DNA of 22,891 nucleotides from a virus, in IMG/VR virus record IMGVR_UViG_3300021185_001574, positions 1-22,891 of that record. One strand, written 5' to 3'. The notes under the pieces are model-generated. The model saw only the letters and a program-made list of their open reading frames with translations, searched no databases and had not been told where the DNA came from. Positions 7,604 to 14,825 of this stretch are shown piece after piece (position 1 is the stretch's first letter; each line of letters opens with the position of its first letter). Made by a program: the position numbers and the translations under genes.

Positions 7604-8273
7604 TGACCGTGACTCTCGTGATGCATCTAATCGCGTGGTCAAGTCTATCGATGACACGGGTTCAGAACTTGAACCAATAATCTTTCGTGCGACTACACCA
7701 GAGTCTCTCGAAGAAGATATGTGGTTGAAACTTGATTGGACATATCCAACCAAACCAAGTCAAGATGGTATGGACTTTGCGACAGGACTATACCTTCAAC
7801 ACTATCAGACCGCAGACCTACAGAATCGTATTGCGTGTATGGTGAGTCACATGCGTCTGTGGCAGAAGTCAATCGACCTTGACGAACCGATTATGGTTCT
7901 GGAACATGATGCACTCTTCACTCGCAAGTTTAGATTTTTGGACTTGACAGATGGGTTCAAAGGTGGTATAGTAGGACTCAATGACCCTCGTGGTGCAACT
8001 CGAAAGGCGAGTTTGTTTCATTCGAAGGTCAGTTCGCGTATGGGGTTACAACCAGTTCCAGACCTTGAGGACAACTATCCTCACGGACTCGCTGGAAATT
8101 CTGCATATATAATTACACCAAAAGGTGCAAAGAAAGTATTAAAAATGACAGAGAGTATTGGAATGTGGCCCAATGATGCAATCATGAACAGACAGTTCTT
8201 TCCGTGGATGCAAGTGGTCTATCCTTACTATACAACTATTCAGAGGGGGTTGGTCTCAACCACAACGTCATGA
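7575..8273 (+). CDS. Glycosyltransferase family 25-like protein (copy 1)
   Basis: This protein of about 232 residues has the layout of family 25 (LPS/collagen-type) glycosyltransferases. An N-terminal strand (AYIITLLDDRDSR) is followed by IACMVSHMRLWQ near residue 87, the acidic motif EHDA at 110-113, and a C-terminal GNSAYIITPKGAKKVL segment. These proteins move a hexose from an NDP-sugar. ATG 7575 is used because the upstream extension overlaps the previous gene out of frame. The next gene is a tandem relative with the same motif order, and the two overlap as ATGA. Confidence 0.75.
   Translation: MQAYIITLLDDRDSRDASNRVVKSIDDTGSELEPIIFRATTPESLEEDMWLKLDWTYPTKPSQDGMDFATGLYLQHYQTADLQNRIACMVSHMRLWQKSIDLDEPIMVLEHDALFTRKFRFLDLTDGFKGGIVGLNDPRGATRKASLFHSKVSSRMGLQPVPDLEDNYPHGLAGNSAYIITPKGAKKVLKMTESIGMWPNDAIMNRQFFPWMQVVYPYYTTIQRGLVSTTTS
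7944..7972 (+). promoter_or_regulatory. Predicted intragenic sigma70 promoter
   Basis: TTGACA at 7944-7949 and TATAGT at 7967-7972 have a 17-nt spacer. The element lies inside the first GT25 gene and could boost the distal glycosyltransferase and sulfotransferase genes. Activity is inferred from match quality only. Confidence 0.4.
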
Positions 8274-8917
8274 AAGCAAAAGTAATTACACTAATCAACA
8301 ATTCATCGAGTATCGATGTCGCTGAACGATGTATCGAGTCAGGCAAAAAACACGGTGTGACTGTAGAATGGTTTCGTGCTATCACGCCTAATGACGAACC
8401 ACTCGAACTACTAGAACGTGAACGTATTCCACCAAGCGCATTTGACGAGAGATACTCTCGTAATCTGAATTGTATCTCTGCATTCCTGTCACACTATTCA
8501 TTGTGGAAAGAATGTGCATCAGGTAAAGAGACCTATGCAATCTTTGAACACGATGCGGTCATCACCGCACCCCTCCCAACCCAACCATTTCAGTATGCGA
8601 TGAACATTGGTGCGCCATCATATGGTAATTGGAATACGCCAGAGACTCTTGGTATCAATCCACTAACAACCAAGAAATACTTTCCAGGCGCACATGCGTA
8701 TATGGTCACGCCCGCAGGCGCGAAGAAACTCGTAGAGGCTGCACCCAAGTTCGCGAAACCAACTGATGTGTATCTGAACCTTGATACTTTTCCGTGGTTA
8801 CAGGAATACTATCCATTCTGTGCAGAGGCGAAAGATAGTTTCACCACGATTCAGGTAGAAGAAGGTTGTCGCGCAAAGCACAACTGGAAGAAGGGGTATA
8901 AGATTATCGATGCGTGA
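8270..8917 (+). CDS. Glycosyltransferase family 25-like protein (copy 2)
   Basis: This 215-residue protein has the same motif order as its upstream neighbour: AKVITLINN at the N-terminus, CISAFLSHYSLWK near 68-80, EHDA at 93-96, then AYMVTPAGAKKLVE and FPWLQEYYP. The HAY-V-TP-GAKK segment matches copy 1 closely, indicating tandem duplication and divergence. It probably adds a different sugar in the same chain. ATG 8270 makes an ATGA overlap with copy 1. The stop overlaps the following gene by 8 nt. Confidence 0.75.
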   Translation: MKAKVITLINNSSSIDVAERCIESGKKHGVTVEWFRAITPNDEPLELLERERIPPSAFDERYSRNLNCISAFLSHYSLWKECASGKETYAIFEHDAVITAPLPTQPFQYAMNIGAPSYGNWNTPETLGINPLTTKKYFPGAHAYMVTPAGAKKLVEAAPKFAKPTDVYLNLDTFPWLQEYYPFCAEAKDSFTTIQVEEGCRAKHNWKKGYKIIDA

Positions 8918-9560
8918 AGTATTTCTAACTGGATGTGATATCAACACAGAGTGGCAACTCCCGTGGTTCATTCATAACTTTGAACGACACAATGAAGGTC
9001 GCCTCATCATTGCTGACTTCGGTATGTCCGAAGAGATGTTGAGTCACATATCCATGTATCATATCATTCCTATCAAATCACAGGAAAAGGGTTGGTTCAA
9101 GAAACCCCGTGCGATACTGACAGCCTCACGTCTCAGAGATGTTGACAAGGTTTGTTGGATTGATACTGATTGTGAAATCAAAGGGAATATAGAACATATC
9201 TTTGACCTGTCTGAACCAAACAAACTTGGTATGGTAGAGGATAGACCGTGGACTGCTCGAAGGAATGAGATGGGTAAATGGTATAATTCTGGTGTTGTTC
9301 TGATTGAAGGAACACCTACAATACTTGGGGACTGGGCAAGTAACTGTGTTAGTAATCCAGTTCAGGGTGACCAAGAGGTTCTCTACTTCATGATGGGTGG
9401 AGATGAGTTGAAAAAACTTGCATATATAAATCCATTACCTCACACATATAATACATTGCGTATCGACTATCAAGATGGTATCGCGGTGAGGAAGCCACTA
9501 ATTGTTCACCACACGGGTGAAAAAGGTAATCAAGCAATAAGGAAACAAATGAATGTATGA
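8910..9560 (+). CDS. Glycosyltransferase family 8-like protein
   Basis: This 216-residue GT-A fold protein has a DxD motif in VCWIDTDCEI (D85, D87) for the metal and nucleotide-sugar. GKWYNSGVVLIEG follows near residue 122, and a C-terminal HHTGEKG (H200-H201) corresponds to the metal-binding HxxG region of family 8 retaining transferases. It is shorter than most family members and has no membrane segment, so it would act in the cytoplasm on a precursor or a virion protein. It overlaps GT25 copy 2 upstream and the nuclease gene downstream by 8 nt each. Confidence 0.7.
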   Translation: MREVFLTGCDINTEWQLPWFIHNFERHNEGRLIIADFGMSEEMLSHISMYHIIPIKSQEKGWFKKPRAILTASRLRDVDKVCWIDTDCEIKGNIEHIFDLSEPNKLGMVEDRPWTARRNEMGKWYNSGVVLIEGTPTILGDWASNCVSNPVQGDQEVLYFMMGGDELKKLAYINPLPHTYNTLRIDYQDGIAVRKPLIVHHTGEKGNQAIRKQMNV

Positions 9561-9969
9561 ATATAGATGTAATGTCGTGAAGATTATTGACGGCGACACA
9601 GTTGACGTTGATATCGACCTCGGCTTTGGTGTGTGGATGCGTAAACAACGTATTCGAATGTATGGTATTGATACGCCCGAGTCACGCACACGCGACCTCG
9701 AAGAAAAAAAATATGGTCTTGCTGCAAAGGACTTTCTGACTGGTTTGTTGGATGACGAAGGCGGTATTGTTTTGAAAACACATAAGGACGGTAAGGGTAA
9801 GTTTGGTCGTATTCTGGGTGAGTTGTGGAGAACCACAAACTACGCAGACCAATCAATCAATGACTATATGATTGAGAAGCACCATGCGGTTCGTTACATG
9901 GGTCAGTCCAAAGATGACATTGAAGAACAACACCTAGAAAATAGAAAACATGTTTCTCTCGTCGAGTAA
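9553..9969 (+). CDS. Staphylococcal-nuclease-like (thermonuclease) protein
   Basis: This 138-residue single SNase domain has DGDT (D15), R35, DTPE (D40, E43) and GKFGR (R86). These match the calcium and catalytic residues D21, R35, D40, E43 and R87 of staphylococcal nuclease, so the active site looks complete. There is no signal peptide, so it should act in the infected cell, cutting DNA or RNA with calcium. Its place between a glycosyltransferase and a sulfotransferase, with overlaps of 8 and 20 nt, is unexpected for a nuclease. It may simply be carried along as phage DNA-degradation cargo. Confidence 0.88.
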   Translation: MYEYRCNVVKIIDGDTVDVDIDLGFGVWMRKQRIRMYGIDTPESRTRDLEEKKYGLAAKDFLTGLLDDEGGIVLKTHKDGKGKFGRILGELWRTTNYADQSINDYMIEKHHAVRYMGQSKDDIEEQHLENRKHVSLVE

Positions 9970-10651
9970 AGAAATAGGGTTCATCCATGTTCCCAAATCT
10001 GCGGGAACAACCATCAAGGGTGAACTAGAAAGAACTCTTGATAACGATTATCATATCGGTAGAGGTAAGTCAGTCGCACAAGAAATACGATATCTCAAGG
10101 GTGAGAATGACGGGTCTCCTGCATTCCATTCTGAGAAGATAACGCATCGGGAGAGTCATGACCTCGCACAATATCCTCATCACCTTGAGAGACATCTTCT
10201 CGAGAAACGTAATGGGAAATGGTGTGATTACAAAATCTTTGCGGTGATACGAAACCCGTGGGATAGATTGATGGGTGCGTTTCTGTATCGGGTGATGAAG
10301 GACGGCCCTGTGTGGGAGAAAGATGGAGACTATCTGAATGACTTCAACTTCGAATACTGGTTGAAGGAAGAACATGAGAAACAATGGCCTCACATCTTTG
10401 TTCACCCGTTATCAACATGGGTCAAAGAGACAGACGCGATTATGAAGTTTGAGAACTTAAAAAACGATATACATATTCTAAATGATTATCTAGGGTTCGA
10501 ACTCGACTTGGGTATTCATAGAAATAAAAGTTTTAAACACCTGATGGGAATTAGAAACAGTAACGATTTGATTCAACCTCACATGAAGAAATGGATTACA
10601 GAAAAGTATAGTGATGAGATTGAGATGTTCGGATATGGAGACTATGAATGA
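9950..10651 (+). CDS. PAPS-dependent sulfotransferase (third)
   Basis: This 233-residue protein has the 5'-phosphosulfate loop FIHVPKSAGTT at 11-21 and the 3'-phosphate strand AVIRNPWDRLMGAFL near 98-112. It is a Sulfotransfer_2-type enzyme but is clearly more distant from the two tandem copies upstream: the insert between the motifs is longer and histidine-rich, and the C-terminus is unrelated. It probably sulfates a different acceptor. It overlaps the nuclease gene by 20 nt and forms ATGA with the next gene. Confidence 0.83.
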   Translation: MFLSSSKEIGFIHVPKSAGTTIKGELERTLDNDYHIGRGKSVAQEIRYLKGENDGSPAFHSEKITHRESHDLAQYPHHLERHLLEKRNGKWCDYKIFAVIRNPWDRLMGAFLYRVMKDGPVWEKDGDYLNDFNFEYWLKEEHEKQWPHIFVHPLSTWVKETDAIMKFENLKNDIHILNDYLGFELDLGIHRNKSFKHLMGIRNSNDLIQPHMKKWITEKYSDEIEMFGYGDYE

Positions 10652-11286
10652 GAGTTAACGTATTAGGAAATGGCCCTAGTGCTGGAATGTTCCAGAGAGG
10701 GACAAAGGGTAAACTATTAATATGTAATATGCCACCGTTTGCAATTCCTCGTAAGGAAGTCTGGGCGACCTGTATGGTTGACTTCAAGATGATGATGGCA
10801 CTACAAGAAGGTCATATCAAACTTGACATGTATGATTGGGTTCTGGGCAATCGTCCAAAGATTTGGATGGAACAGAGCGGAACATTCTACATGAAATACT
10901 CACATCTTATCAAGGGTTTCCACCTTGAAGTTCCAGAGTATGCAGCACGAGAAGGTCAATCCAAAGGTCAGGCGGCCACTAATTTCAACTGTGGTCATTT
11001 TGCGGTTCACTACGCTTGCAAAAAGATGAAGGCAACAGAGGTTCACATCTACGGTTTCGATAGTATCTTCGATATGAACCTAGAGAGTTTCACGGACTTG
11101 TTATTGGAATCAGACCGTTCAATACAGAACACAGTTCGACTGAATGATAACTGGAGACATGTGTGGGTTGGTATGTTTAATGAATTCAAAAAAGTCCAGT
11201 TCCATCTGTATCATAACCATAGTGATATCAAGTTTCCTGTCCCAGATAATGTAAAAATAAACGTAGTGACTAAAAATAAGTCTTGA
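10648..11286 (+). CDS. DUF115/sialyltransferase-like protein
   Basis: This 212-residue protein starts with a strand and glycine loop, VNVLGNGPSAG (3-13), and carries EVHIYGFDSIFD near residue 131. Both are hallmarks of the DUF115/6-hydroxymethylpterin-pyrophosphokinase-like and GT42 sialyltransferase-like Rossmann proteins found in flagellin and LPS glycosylation loci. A role in transferring a nonulosonic acid or other sugar is plausible, but no CMP-sugar genes are visible. It is the last gene of the island and is followed by the tRNA promoter; its 3' end overlaps the -35 box. Confidence 0.6.
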   Translation: MRVNVLGNGPSAGMFQRGTKGKLLICNMPPFAIPRKEVWATCMVDFKMMMALQEGHIKLDMYDWVLGNRPKIWMEQSGTFYMKYSHLIKGFHLEVPEYAAREGQSKGQAATNFNCGHFAVHYACKKMKATEVHIYGFDSIFDMNLESFTDLLLESDRSIQNTVRLNDNWRHVWVGMFNEFKKVQFHLYHNHSDIKFPVPDNVKINVVTKNKS

Positions 11287-11311
11287 CTTTGATAACCGAT
11301 TGTGTTATTAT
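11283..11311 (+). promoter_or_regulatory. Sigma70-type promoter for tRNA-Arg
   Basis: TTGACT at 11283-11288 and TATTAT at 11306-11311 have an exact 17-nt spacer. They are placed so that transcription starts a few bases before the tRNA. The -35 box overlaps the stop codon of the last island gene. Confidence 0.7.
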
Positions 11312-11325
11312 ATAAAAACAATCGG
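11296..11325 (+). repeat. Perfect 8-bp inverted repeat over tRNA promoter
   Basis: The arms CCGATTGT (11296-11303) and ACAATCGG (11318-11325) surround a 14-nt AT-rich centre holding the -10 box. The right arm includes the first two bases of the tRNA. In read-through RNA from the island this would form a hairpin ending at the tRNA 5' end; in DNA it could be an operator. There is no downstream U-tract, so it is not a standard terminator. Confidence 0.65.
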
Positions 11326-11400
11326 ACGCATAGCTCAACTGGATAGAGCAACAGCCTTCTAAGCTGTAGGTTCGGGGTTCAAGTCCCTGTGCGTTCACCA
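11324..11400 (+). tRNA. tRNA-Arg (anticodon UCU)
   Basis: The 77-nt cloverleaf folds fully. The acceptor arms are GGACGCA/TGCGTTC with one G-U pair. The D arm is GCTC/GAGC, and the anticodon stem ACAGC/GCTGT has loop CTTCTAA (anticodon TCT at 11358-11360). The T arm is CGGGG/CCCTG with loop TTCAAGT. The CCA end is encoded. It decodes AGA/AGG, and AGA is frequent in the phage genes here, so it probably compensates for host codon use. Confidence 0.95.
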
Positions 11401-11415
11401 AACATGGAGCATATA

Positions 11416-11634
11416 ATGAGTGAAACCGTAACAATCGAACAAGTCCTTCAGGACGTTCATCCTGAACTTTCTGCCGACAACAACACCTATCGTCTTTTCA
11501 GACTGAACGAAGGGTTCTCCCTTGACCGTCTGTCTAACAACGACATCGCTTACTACAAGCGTGTCAACAACTTTGTCAAAGGTGACAAGTTGGCTGTTGT
11601 TCAGAATTCCAAAATCATCTACATTGAGGATTAA
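11416..11634 (+). CDS. Hypothetical small protein
   Basis: This 72-residue acidic protein is not recognised. ATG 11416 is chosen because GGAG (11406-11409) lies 6 nt upstream; an upstream in-frame start would begin inside the tRNA. The sequence is rich in N, D and E and ends in a predicted beta strand (VVQNSKIIYIED), suggesting a small folded domain. It follows the tRNA and probably shares its promoter. Confidence 0.75.
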   Translation: MSETVTIEQVLQDVHPELSADNNTYRLFRLNEGFSLDRLSNNDIAYYKRVNNFVKGDKLAVVQNSKIIYIED

Positions 11635-11637
11635 GAT

Positions 11638-11808
11638 ATGAATAAAGTAAAAGTATTTTTTGATACACCAACATCCAATATGTTTGGCATATGTCTAGGT
11701 GGTGCATTGATTGGTATCAACATCGTAGAGTTTTCTCTAATTGGTATTGTAGCAGGCGCATTTCTTATCGTTGCTGAAGGTCTTCAATATTGGGAACGTT
11801 CTAACTAA
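11638..11808 (+). CDS. Small membrane protein
   Basis: This 56-residue protein has a long hydrophobic stretch from about residue 15 to 46 (FGICLGGALIGINIVEF, then SLIGIVAGAFLIVAEG), enough for one or two membrane segments. It lies 3 nt after the previous gene, and its stop overlaps the next start as TAATG. Function is unknown. Small early membrane proteins of phages often alter host envelope processes, but nothing here shows which. Confidence 0.65.
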   Translation: MNKVKVFFDTPTSNMFGICLGGALIGINIVEFSLIGIVAGAFLIVAEGLQYWERSN

Positions 11809-11978
11809 TGTCAAAACAGTTAAACTCTCGTGCAGTCTTTGCTCCAGATGACTATGCGACAATCCGTAAAGCACTGCAAGTGTATATGCACAACTATGGT
11901 AATAGTTTAGATGAAGAAGAGTCTCGTAAGATTGCGAGTCTTCTTCACCGACTAGGAAGATTTGGTTATGAAACGTGA
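11808..11978 (+). CDS. Hypothetical small protein
   Basis: This 56-residue soluble protein is rich in arginine and leucine, with a predicted helical C-terminal half (SRKIASLLHRLGRFG). The start overlaps the previous stop (TAATG) and its end overlaps the next gene by 11 nt. The compact coupling on both sides is the main support for it being real. It is not recognised. Confidence 0.6.
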   Translation: MSKQLNSRAVFAPDDYATIRKALQVYMHNYGNSLDEEESRKIASLLHRLGRFGYET

Positions 11979-12153
11979 GAGTTATTGGGACTATATGGGT
12001 CGGAAGATTCGTGAGTCTCGTGAGGCCATGTTGACCGATAAAGAACGTATCGAAGACTTAGAGAGACGAGTTGTAACTCTTGAAGGTAAGTTGGAAAAGA
12101 TAAGTGCCAGTTATAGAAAAGCCTCGTGGCGACCAAATCCACTTGACGGTTAA
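11968..12153 (+). CDS. Small coiled-coil protein
   Basis: This 61-residue charged protein has a heptad-like segment (KERIEDLERRVVTLEGKLEK, about 26-45) that should form a short coiled coil, flanked by a basic N-terminus and a proline-containing tail. ATG 11968 is preferred over an in-frame TTG at 11962. The 3' end overlaps by 4 nt the end of the convergent P-loop kinase gene. Function is unknown. Confidence 0.65.
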   Translation: MKRESYWDYMGRKIRESREAMLTDKERIEDLERRVVTLEGKLEKISASYRKASWRPNPLDG

Positions 12154-12839
12154 CGAGTAATACCGCGCTTCTCTTTCTCTTGTTTAATCCACTTCTTGGC
12201 GAGTGGATTATCGGGTTCACGTTTGATAAACTTCTGAACATCACGATATGCACGGAGCGTTTCTTTCTTGAAGTCTTTACCAGTTGAATTATCAACTACG
12301 AGCATATCTTTCTTACCGAACATCTGTTGGAAAGCACCAATGTTCTTTTGAACATCTTTCCACATCTGGGTAACTTCTTTTTCACCAACTGAACGGTCAC
12401 GCAACTTATCTCTTTCGATTGCAGTATCAAGGTCGGTGTTGACAAAAATCATTGCAGTGTCATAACCCAAGTCTTGAAGAACCTTGGCTTGTCTTCTCAC
12501 CTTTGCAAAATCTTTACCAGTTCCGTCAATGACTAGACCAAGACGACCTGTGATATACATTGCTTGTTTCTTACCAGTCAACGCCTTTGCTCTACCACGA
12601 ATCTCTTGACCTTCGTCGGAGAAGATTTCGTCAGGAGTCATCGCTTTACCAGCCTTCTTCATTGCATTCTCGAATGCATCATCAGAGTTGACGACTCTGA
12701 ATCCAAGAACAGGAAGACCCGTCTTACCTACGATAAACGATTTACCAGACCCAGGCCCACCCGCAAGGAATACTGCCTTGAAGATTGCGGGGTCGTTAAC
12801 ACCCTCTTCGATATGTTGGAATTGATTAAATGATAACAT
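12150..12839 (-). CDS. P-loop kinase (zeta-toxin-like)
   Basis: This 229-residue protein has a perfect Walker A, GGPGSGKS, at 27-34. VVNSDD near residue 49 is the acceptor-site aspartate pair typical of zeta-toxin/chloramphenicol-phosphotransferase-like kinases. LGLVIDGTGKDF near residue 99 is the Walker B/second strand, and an R-D-x-x-R lid (RDKLRDRSV) lies near 144. Relatives are common in T4-like marine phages with unknown substrates. The start overlaps the upstream stop as TAATG, so it is the last gene of the minus-strand island. Confidence 0.8.
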   Translation of the reverse strand: MLSFNQFQHIEEGVNDPAIFKAVFLAGGPGSGKSFIVGKTGLPVLGFRVVNSDDAFENAMKKAGKAMTPDEIFSDEGQEIRGRAKALTGKKQAMYITGRLGLVIDGTGKDFAKVRRQAKVLQDLGYDTAMIFVNTDLDTAIERDKLRDRSVGEKEVTQMWKDVQKNIGAFQQMFGKKDMLVVDNSTGKDFKKETLRAYRDVQKFIKREPDNPLAKKWIKQEKEKRGITR

Positions 12840-13732
12840 TAGTAAATATCCAAAAAATATTCAAACAAAGTTTCGCTAGCTCTATTGAAACTTATTGTGG
12901 CTTCATCAAGTTCCTCTGAAAATAGACTGTAAGTATTTATACTTCTATACTCTTCAACAAAGTTTAGTTTGTTACCTTCGATTCTCTGAGGTCTCTCCAA
13001 ACCAATTCTTTTTATTTCATCTGGGTTGTTGTGCGGCCATAGTTTTGCTATTTCTAACCTACTCTCATCAGACTCAAATTCGTCTAGTAGAATAAAATCA
13101 TCAGTGCAATATGGTGCGAAGGTTGATTTGATGTCTTCGATGTTATGAACCTGACCGCTAGGATTGTCAATACCTGCCAATACGACAGTATCATATTTGG
13201 AATCTGGTTGGTCAATTTCCCAATCAGTCATACCAAGTTCATACTTCTTATTACAGTTTATTGATGGAACACCAAATTCACCGTGTGTATACTTCAACAC
13301 ACTTTGGTCACCTGATGGAAACGTAGATGTAAAGTTAACGAAACATCTACCTTCCATATATTGGTCAATAAGAGGTGTCCATAATAACCCAAGATTGGGT
13401 TTCAGTGATAATGGATTTAAAACTTCTTCGTGTATTAGATTAAAATTTGGCCATTCAGAATCATTAAAGTTAGTAACGAACAAAACGTTATTTCTACCCA
13501 TTTTACTGAGTATGTTGTTCATACCCACTCCGTGATAGGTGGTAGCTCTGATGATAAAGTGTATCAAAGCACTGATTTCGTCTGCGTTGCCTGCAACAGG
13601 TGTATCAGTCCTTATGTTACTGTAATAATTAATAACTTTGTTAGAAACCTTTGACGCAAGTTTCTGTCTGAGTGATGGGGTGAATAAATCTATAGTATTT
13701 TCACTTGTATAAATGTATAAACTATCAGCCAT
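12839..13732 (-). CDS. Unknown protein, paralogue of the upstream gene
   Basis: This protein of about 297 residues is not recognised. ATG 13732 is chosen because it lies 2 nt after the upstream stop; the longer in-frame start at 13750 overlaps the upstream gene. A predicted strand plus loop (YDTVVLAGIDNPSG, about 180-193) is followed by FAPYCTDDFILLDEF near 205. The same pattern recurs in the upstream gene (FAPYCTEDFSLIDLY), as does an earlier NNxLFV strand and a GxxxxPxxxQ segment. The fold looks alpha/beta, Rossmann-like, but no catalytic signature is evident. An internal TATAAATA lies at 12934-12941. Confidence 0.8.
   Translation of the reverse strand: MADSLYIYTSENTIDLFTPSLRQKLASKVSNKVINYYSNIRTDTPVAGNADEISALIHFIIRATTYHGVGMNNILSKMGRNNVLFVTNFNDSEWPNFNLIHEEVLNPLSLKPNLGLLWTPLIDQYMEGRCFVNFTSTFPSGDQSVLKYTHGEFGVPSINCNKKYELGMTDWEIDQPDSKYDTVVLAGIDNPSGQVHNIEDIKSTFAPYCTDDFILLDEFESDESRLEIAKLWPHNNPDEIKRIGLERPQRIEGNKLNFVEEYRSINTYSLFSEELDEATISFNRASETLFEYFLDIY
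12934..12941 (-). promoter_or_regulatory. Possible internal late promoter motif
   Basis: An exact TATAAATA on the minus strand lies about 95 nt upstream of the P-loop kinase start, inside the preceding gene. It could serve the kinase gene, but AT-rich coding sequence can produce the motif by chance. Confidence 0.25.
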
Positions 13733-13734
13733 AA

Positions 13735-14460
13735 TTAGTAAACTCCGCAAACACTCTGAAAATATTCTAGACGATTGTCAAAGGGTGTTTTGACATCAGG
13801 ATTACTGATTACCTTTGCATTTCTTTTGATGCGACTTATATCTTTTTGTTCAAGTTTTCTGTTCGGTTGTAGAGTTCTATTTTTACCAGCATACAAATCA
13901 ATTAGACTAAAGTCTTCGGTGCAGTATGGAGCAAACATGTTTTTAACATAAGAAACACTATGTTTACCTGATGTCACAGATTCGCATCCCATAAGAACTA
14001 CAGCATCAAACTTAACATCGGTTGATAGTTTCAACTTTTTAGTGTCGATGAAATATTCATTGTTTATCTTCACCACTTCTAATCCAGCATTTTCATAAAG
14101 TTTCGAAAACGGCGATGGTGTTGATACTATATAACATTTACCAGCAGAATTATTTCGTTGGTGAACCATAGGCGCAAAATGATAACCGATTAAGGATGAA
14201 TCGTTAATGATGTCTCCCACCTTGTATGTTGGAACAAAAAGAATATTGTTATATGCTGATGTGACTAACATAGAATCTAGAATAGCACCGTCAGTAAATA
14301 ATTGAATTATTTTTTTTCTGTCTAATTTTGTATGAAAGAAATCTCCAATCTCATTAGATATTTCCTCCAAAAAGAATTCCTTAAATGGTTTTGAGATATA
14401 ATTACTTGTCAAGTTACCATTTATATCATAACCTACAGGTTGGTGTTTAACTAGAAACAT
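13735..14460 (-). CDS. Unknown protein, paralogue of the downstream gene
   Basis: This 241-residue protein of unknown function is related to the following gene. Shared elements in the same order are NNILFVPTY near 71, GYHFAPMVHQ near 92, FDAVVLMGCESVTSG near 151, and FAPYCTEDFSLIDLY near 176. It is shorter mainly in the middle and at the C-terminus. The end carries a basic segment (QKDISRIKRNAK). It starts as TAATG on the stop of the coiled-coil gene and ends 2 nt before the next start, so it is firmly in the late minus-strand operon. Confidence 0.8.
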   Translation of the reverse strand: MFLVKHQPVGYDINGNLTSNYISKPFKEFFLEEISNEIGDFFHTKLDRKKIIQLFTDGAILDSMLVTSAYNNILFVPTYKVGDIINDSSLIGYHFAPMVHQRNNSAGKCYIVSTPSPFSKLYENAGLEVVKINNEYFIDTKKLKLSTDVKFDAVVLMGCESVTSGKHSVSYVKNMFAPYCTEDFSLIDLYAGKNRTLQPNRKLEQKDISRIKRNAKVISNPDVKTPFDNRLEYFQSVCGVY

Positions 14461-14729
14461 TACTTATCGCCTTGATAGATTGATTGAATATGGTCTTCGA
14501 ACTGTTCAATCTTCTCCGTGCGATTAGGCCATAGGATGTATTCCTTTTCAGGATTCAACTTCAGGTTGTTCAACAACGGTTGGATTGCATTATAGAGTTT
14601 ATTGAGTTTCTCTTGGGTCTCTTCCACGTTAGAGGACACTGATGCGACCTGTGCGGTGGCAGTCTGGACTGCTTCCAGTTCGTTCTCATCTACAAGGGTA
14701 AACCCAAAATCAAATAATTCGTCAGACAT
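14460..14729 (-). CDS. Small acidic coiled-coil protein
   Basis: This 89-residue acidic protein has a predicted helical, coiled-coil-prone middle (about residues 17-57; SNVEETQEKLNKLYNAIQ) and a short C-terminal EYILWPNR segment. It resembles conserved small proteins of T4-like marine phages by general look, but no function is known to me. It is preceded by AAGGAGA and by a TATAAATA late promoter, giving a clear late transcription unit with the three genes that follow. Confidence 0.8.
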   Translation of the reverse strand: MSDELFDFGFTLVDENELEAVQTATAQVASVSSNVEETQEKLNKLYNAIQPLLNNLKLNPEKEYILWPNRTEKIEQFEDHIQSIYQGDK

Positions 14730-14747
14730 GTCAGTCTCCTTTTCTTC

Positions 14748-14755
14748 TATTTATA
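14748..14755 (-). promoter_or_regulatory. T4-type late promoter (TATAAATA)
   Basis: An exact TATAAATA reads on the minus strand in the gap between divergent genes, 18 nt before the ATG of the coiled-coil gene, with an AAGGAGA ribosome site between. The T4 late promoter element needs gp55, gp33 and gp45, and a gp33-like gene is in this window. Confidence 0.8.
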
Positions 14756-14767
14756 TGAAAAAAACGC

Positions 14768-14796
14768 TTGACAAAAGATGTTTTTTGTCGTAATAT
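14768..14796 (+). promoter_or_regulatory. Consensus sigma70 promoter
   Basis: TTGACA at 14768-14773, a 17-nt spacer, and TAATAT at 14791-14796. It lies about 30 nt before the next plus-strand gene and back to back with the late promoter on the other strand. It is probably an early promoter read by host polymerase. Confidence 0.75.
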
Positions 14797-14825
14797 GTAT
14801 ATAGAGATTGAGAGAGGAAATGATT

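Noticed and set aside
11324-11400. The tRNA as a phage integration site
   Set aside because: No integrase and no repeated tRNA 3' segment are seen; virulent T4-like phages carry tRNA genes as cargo.
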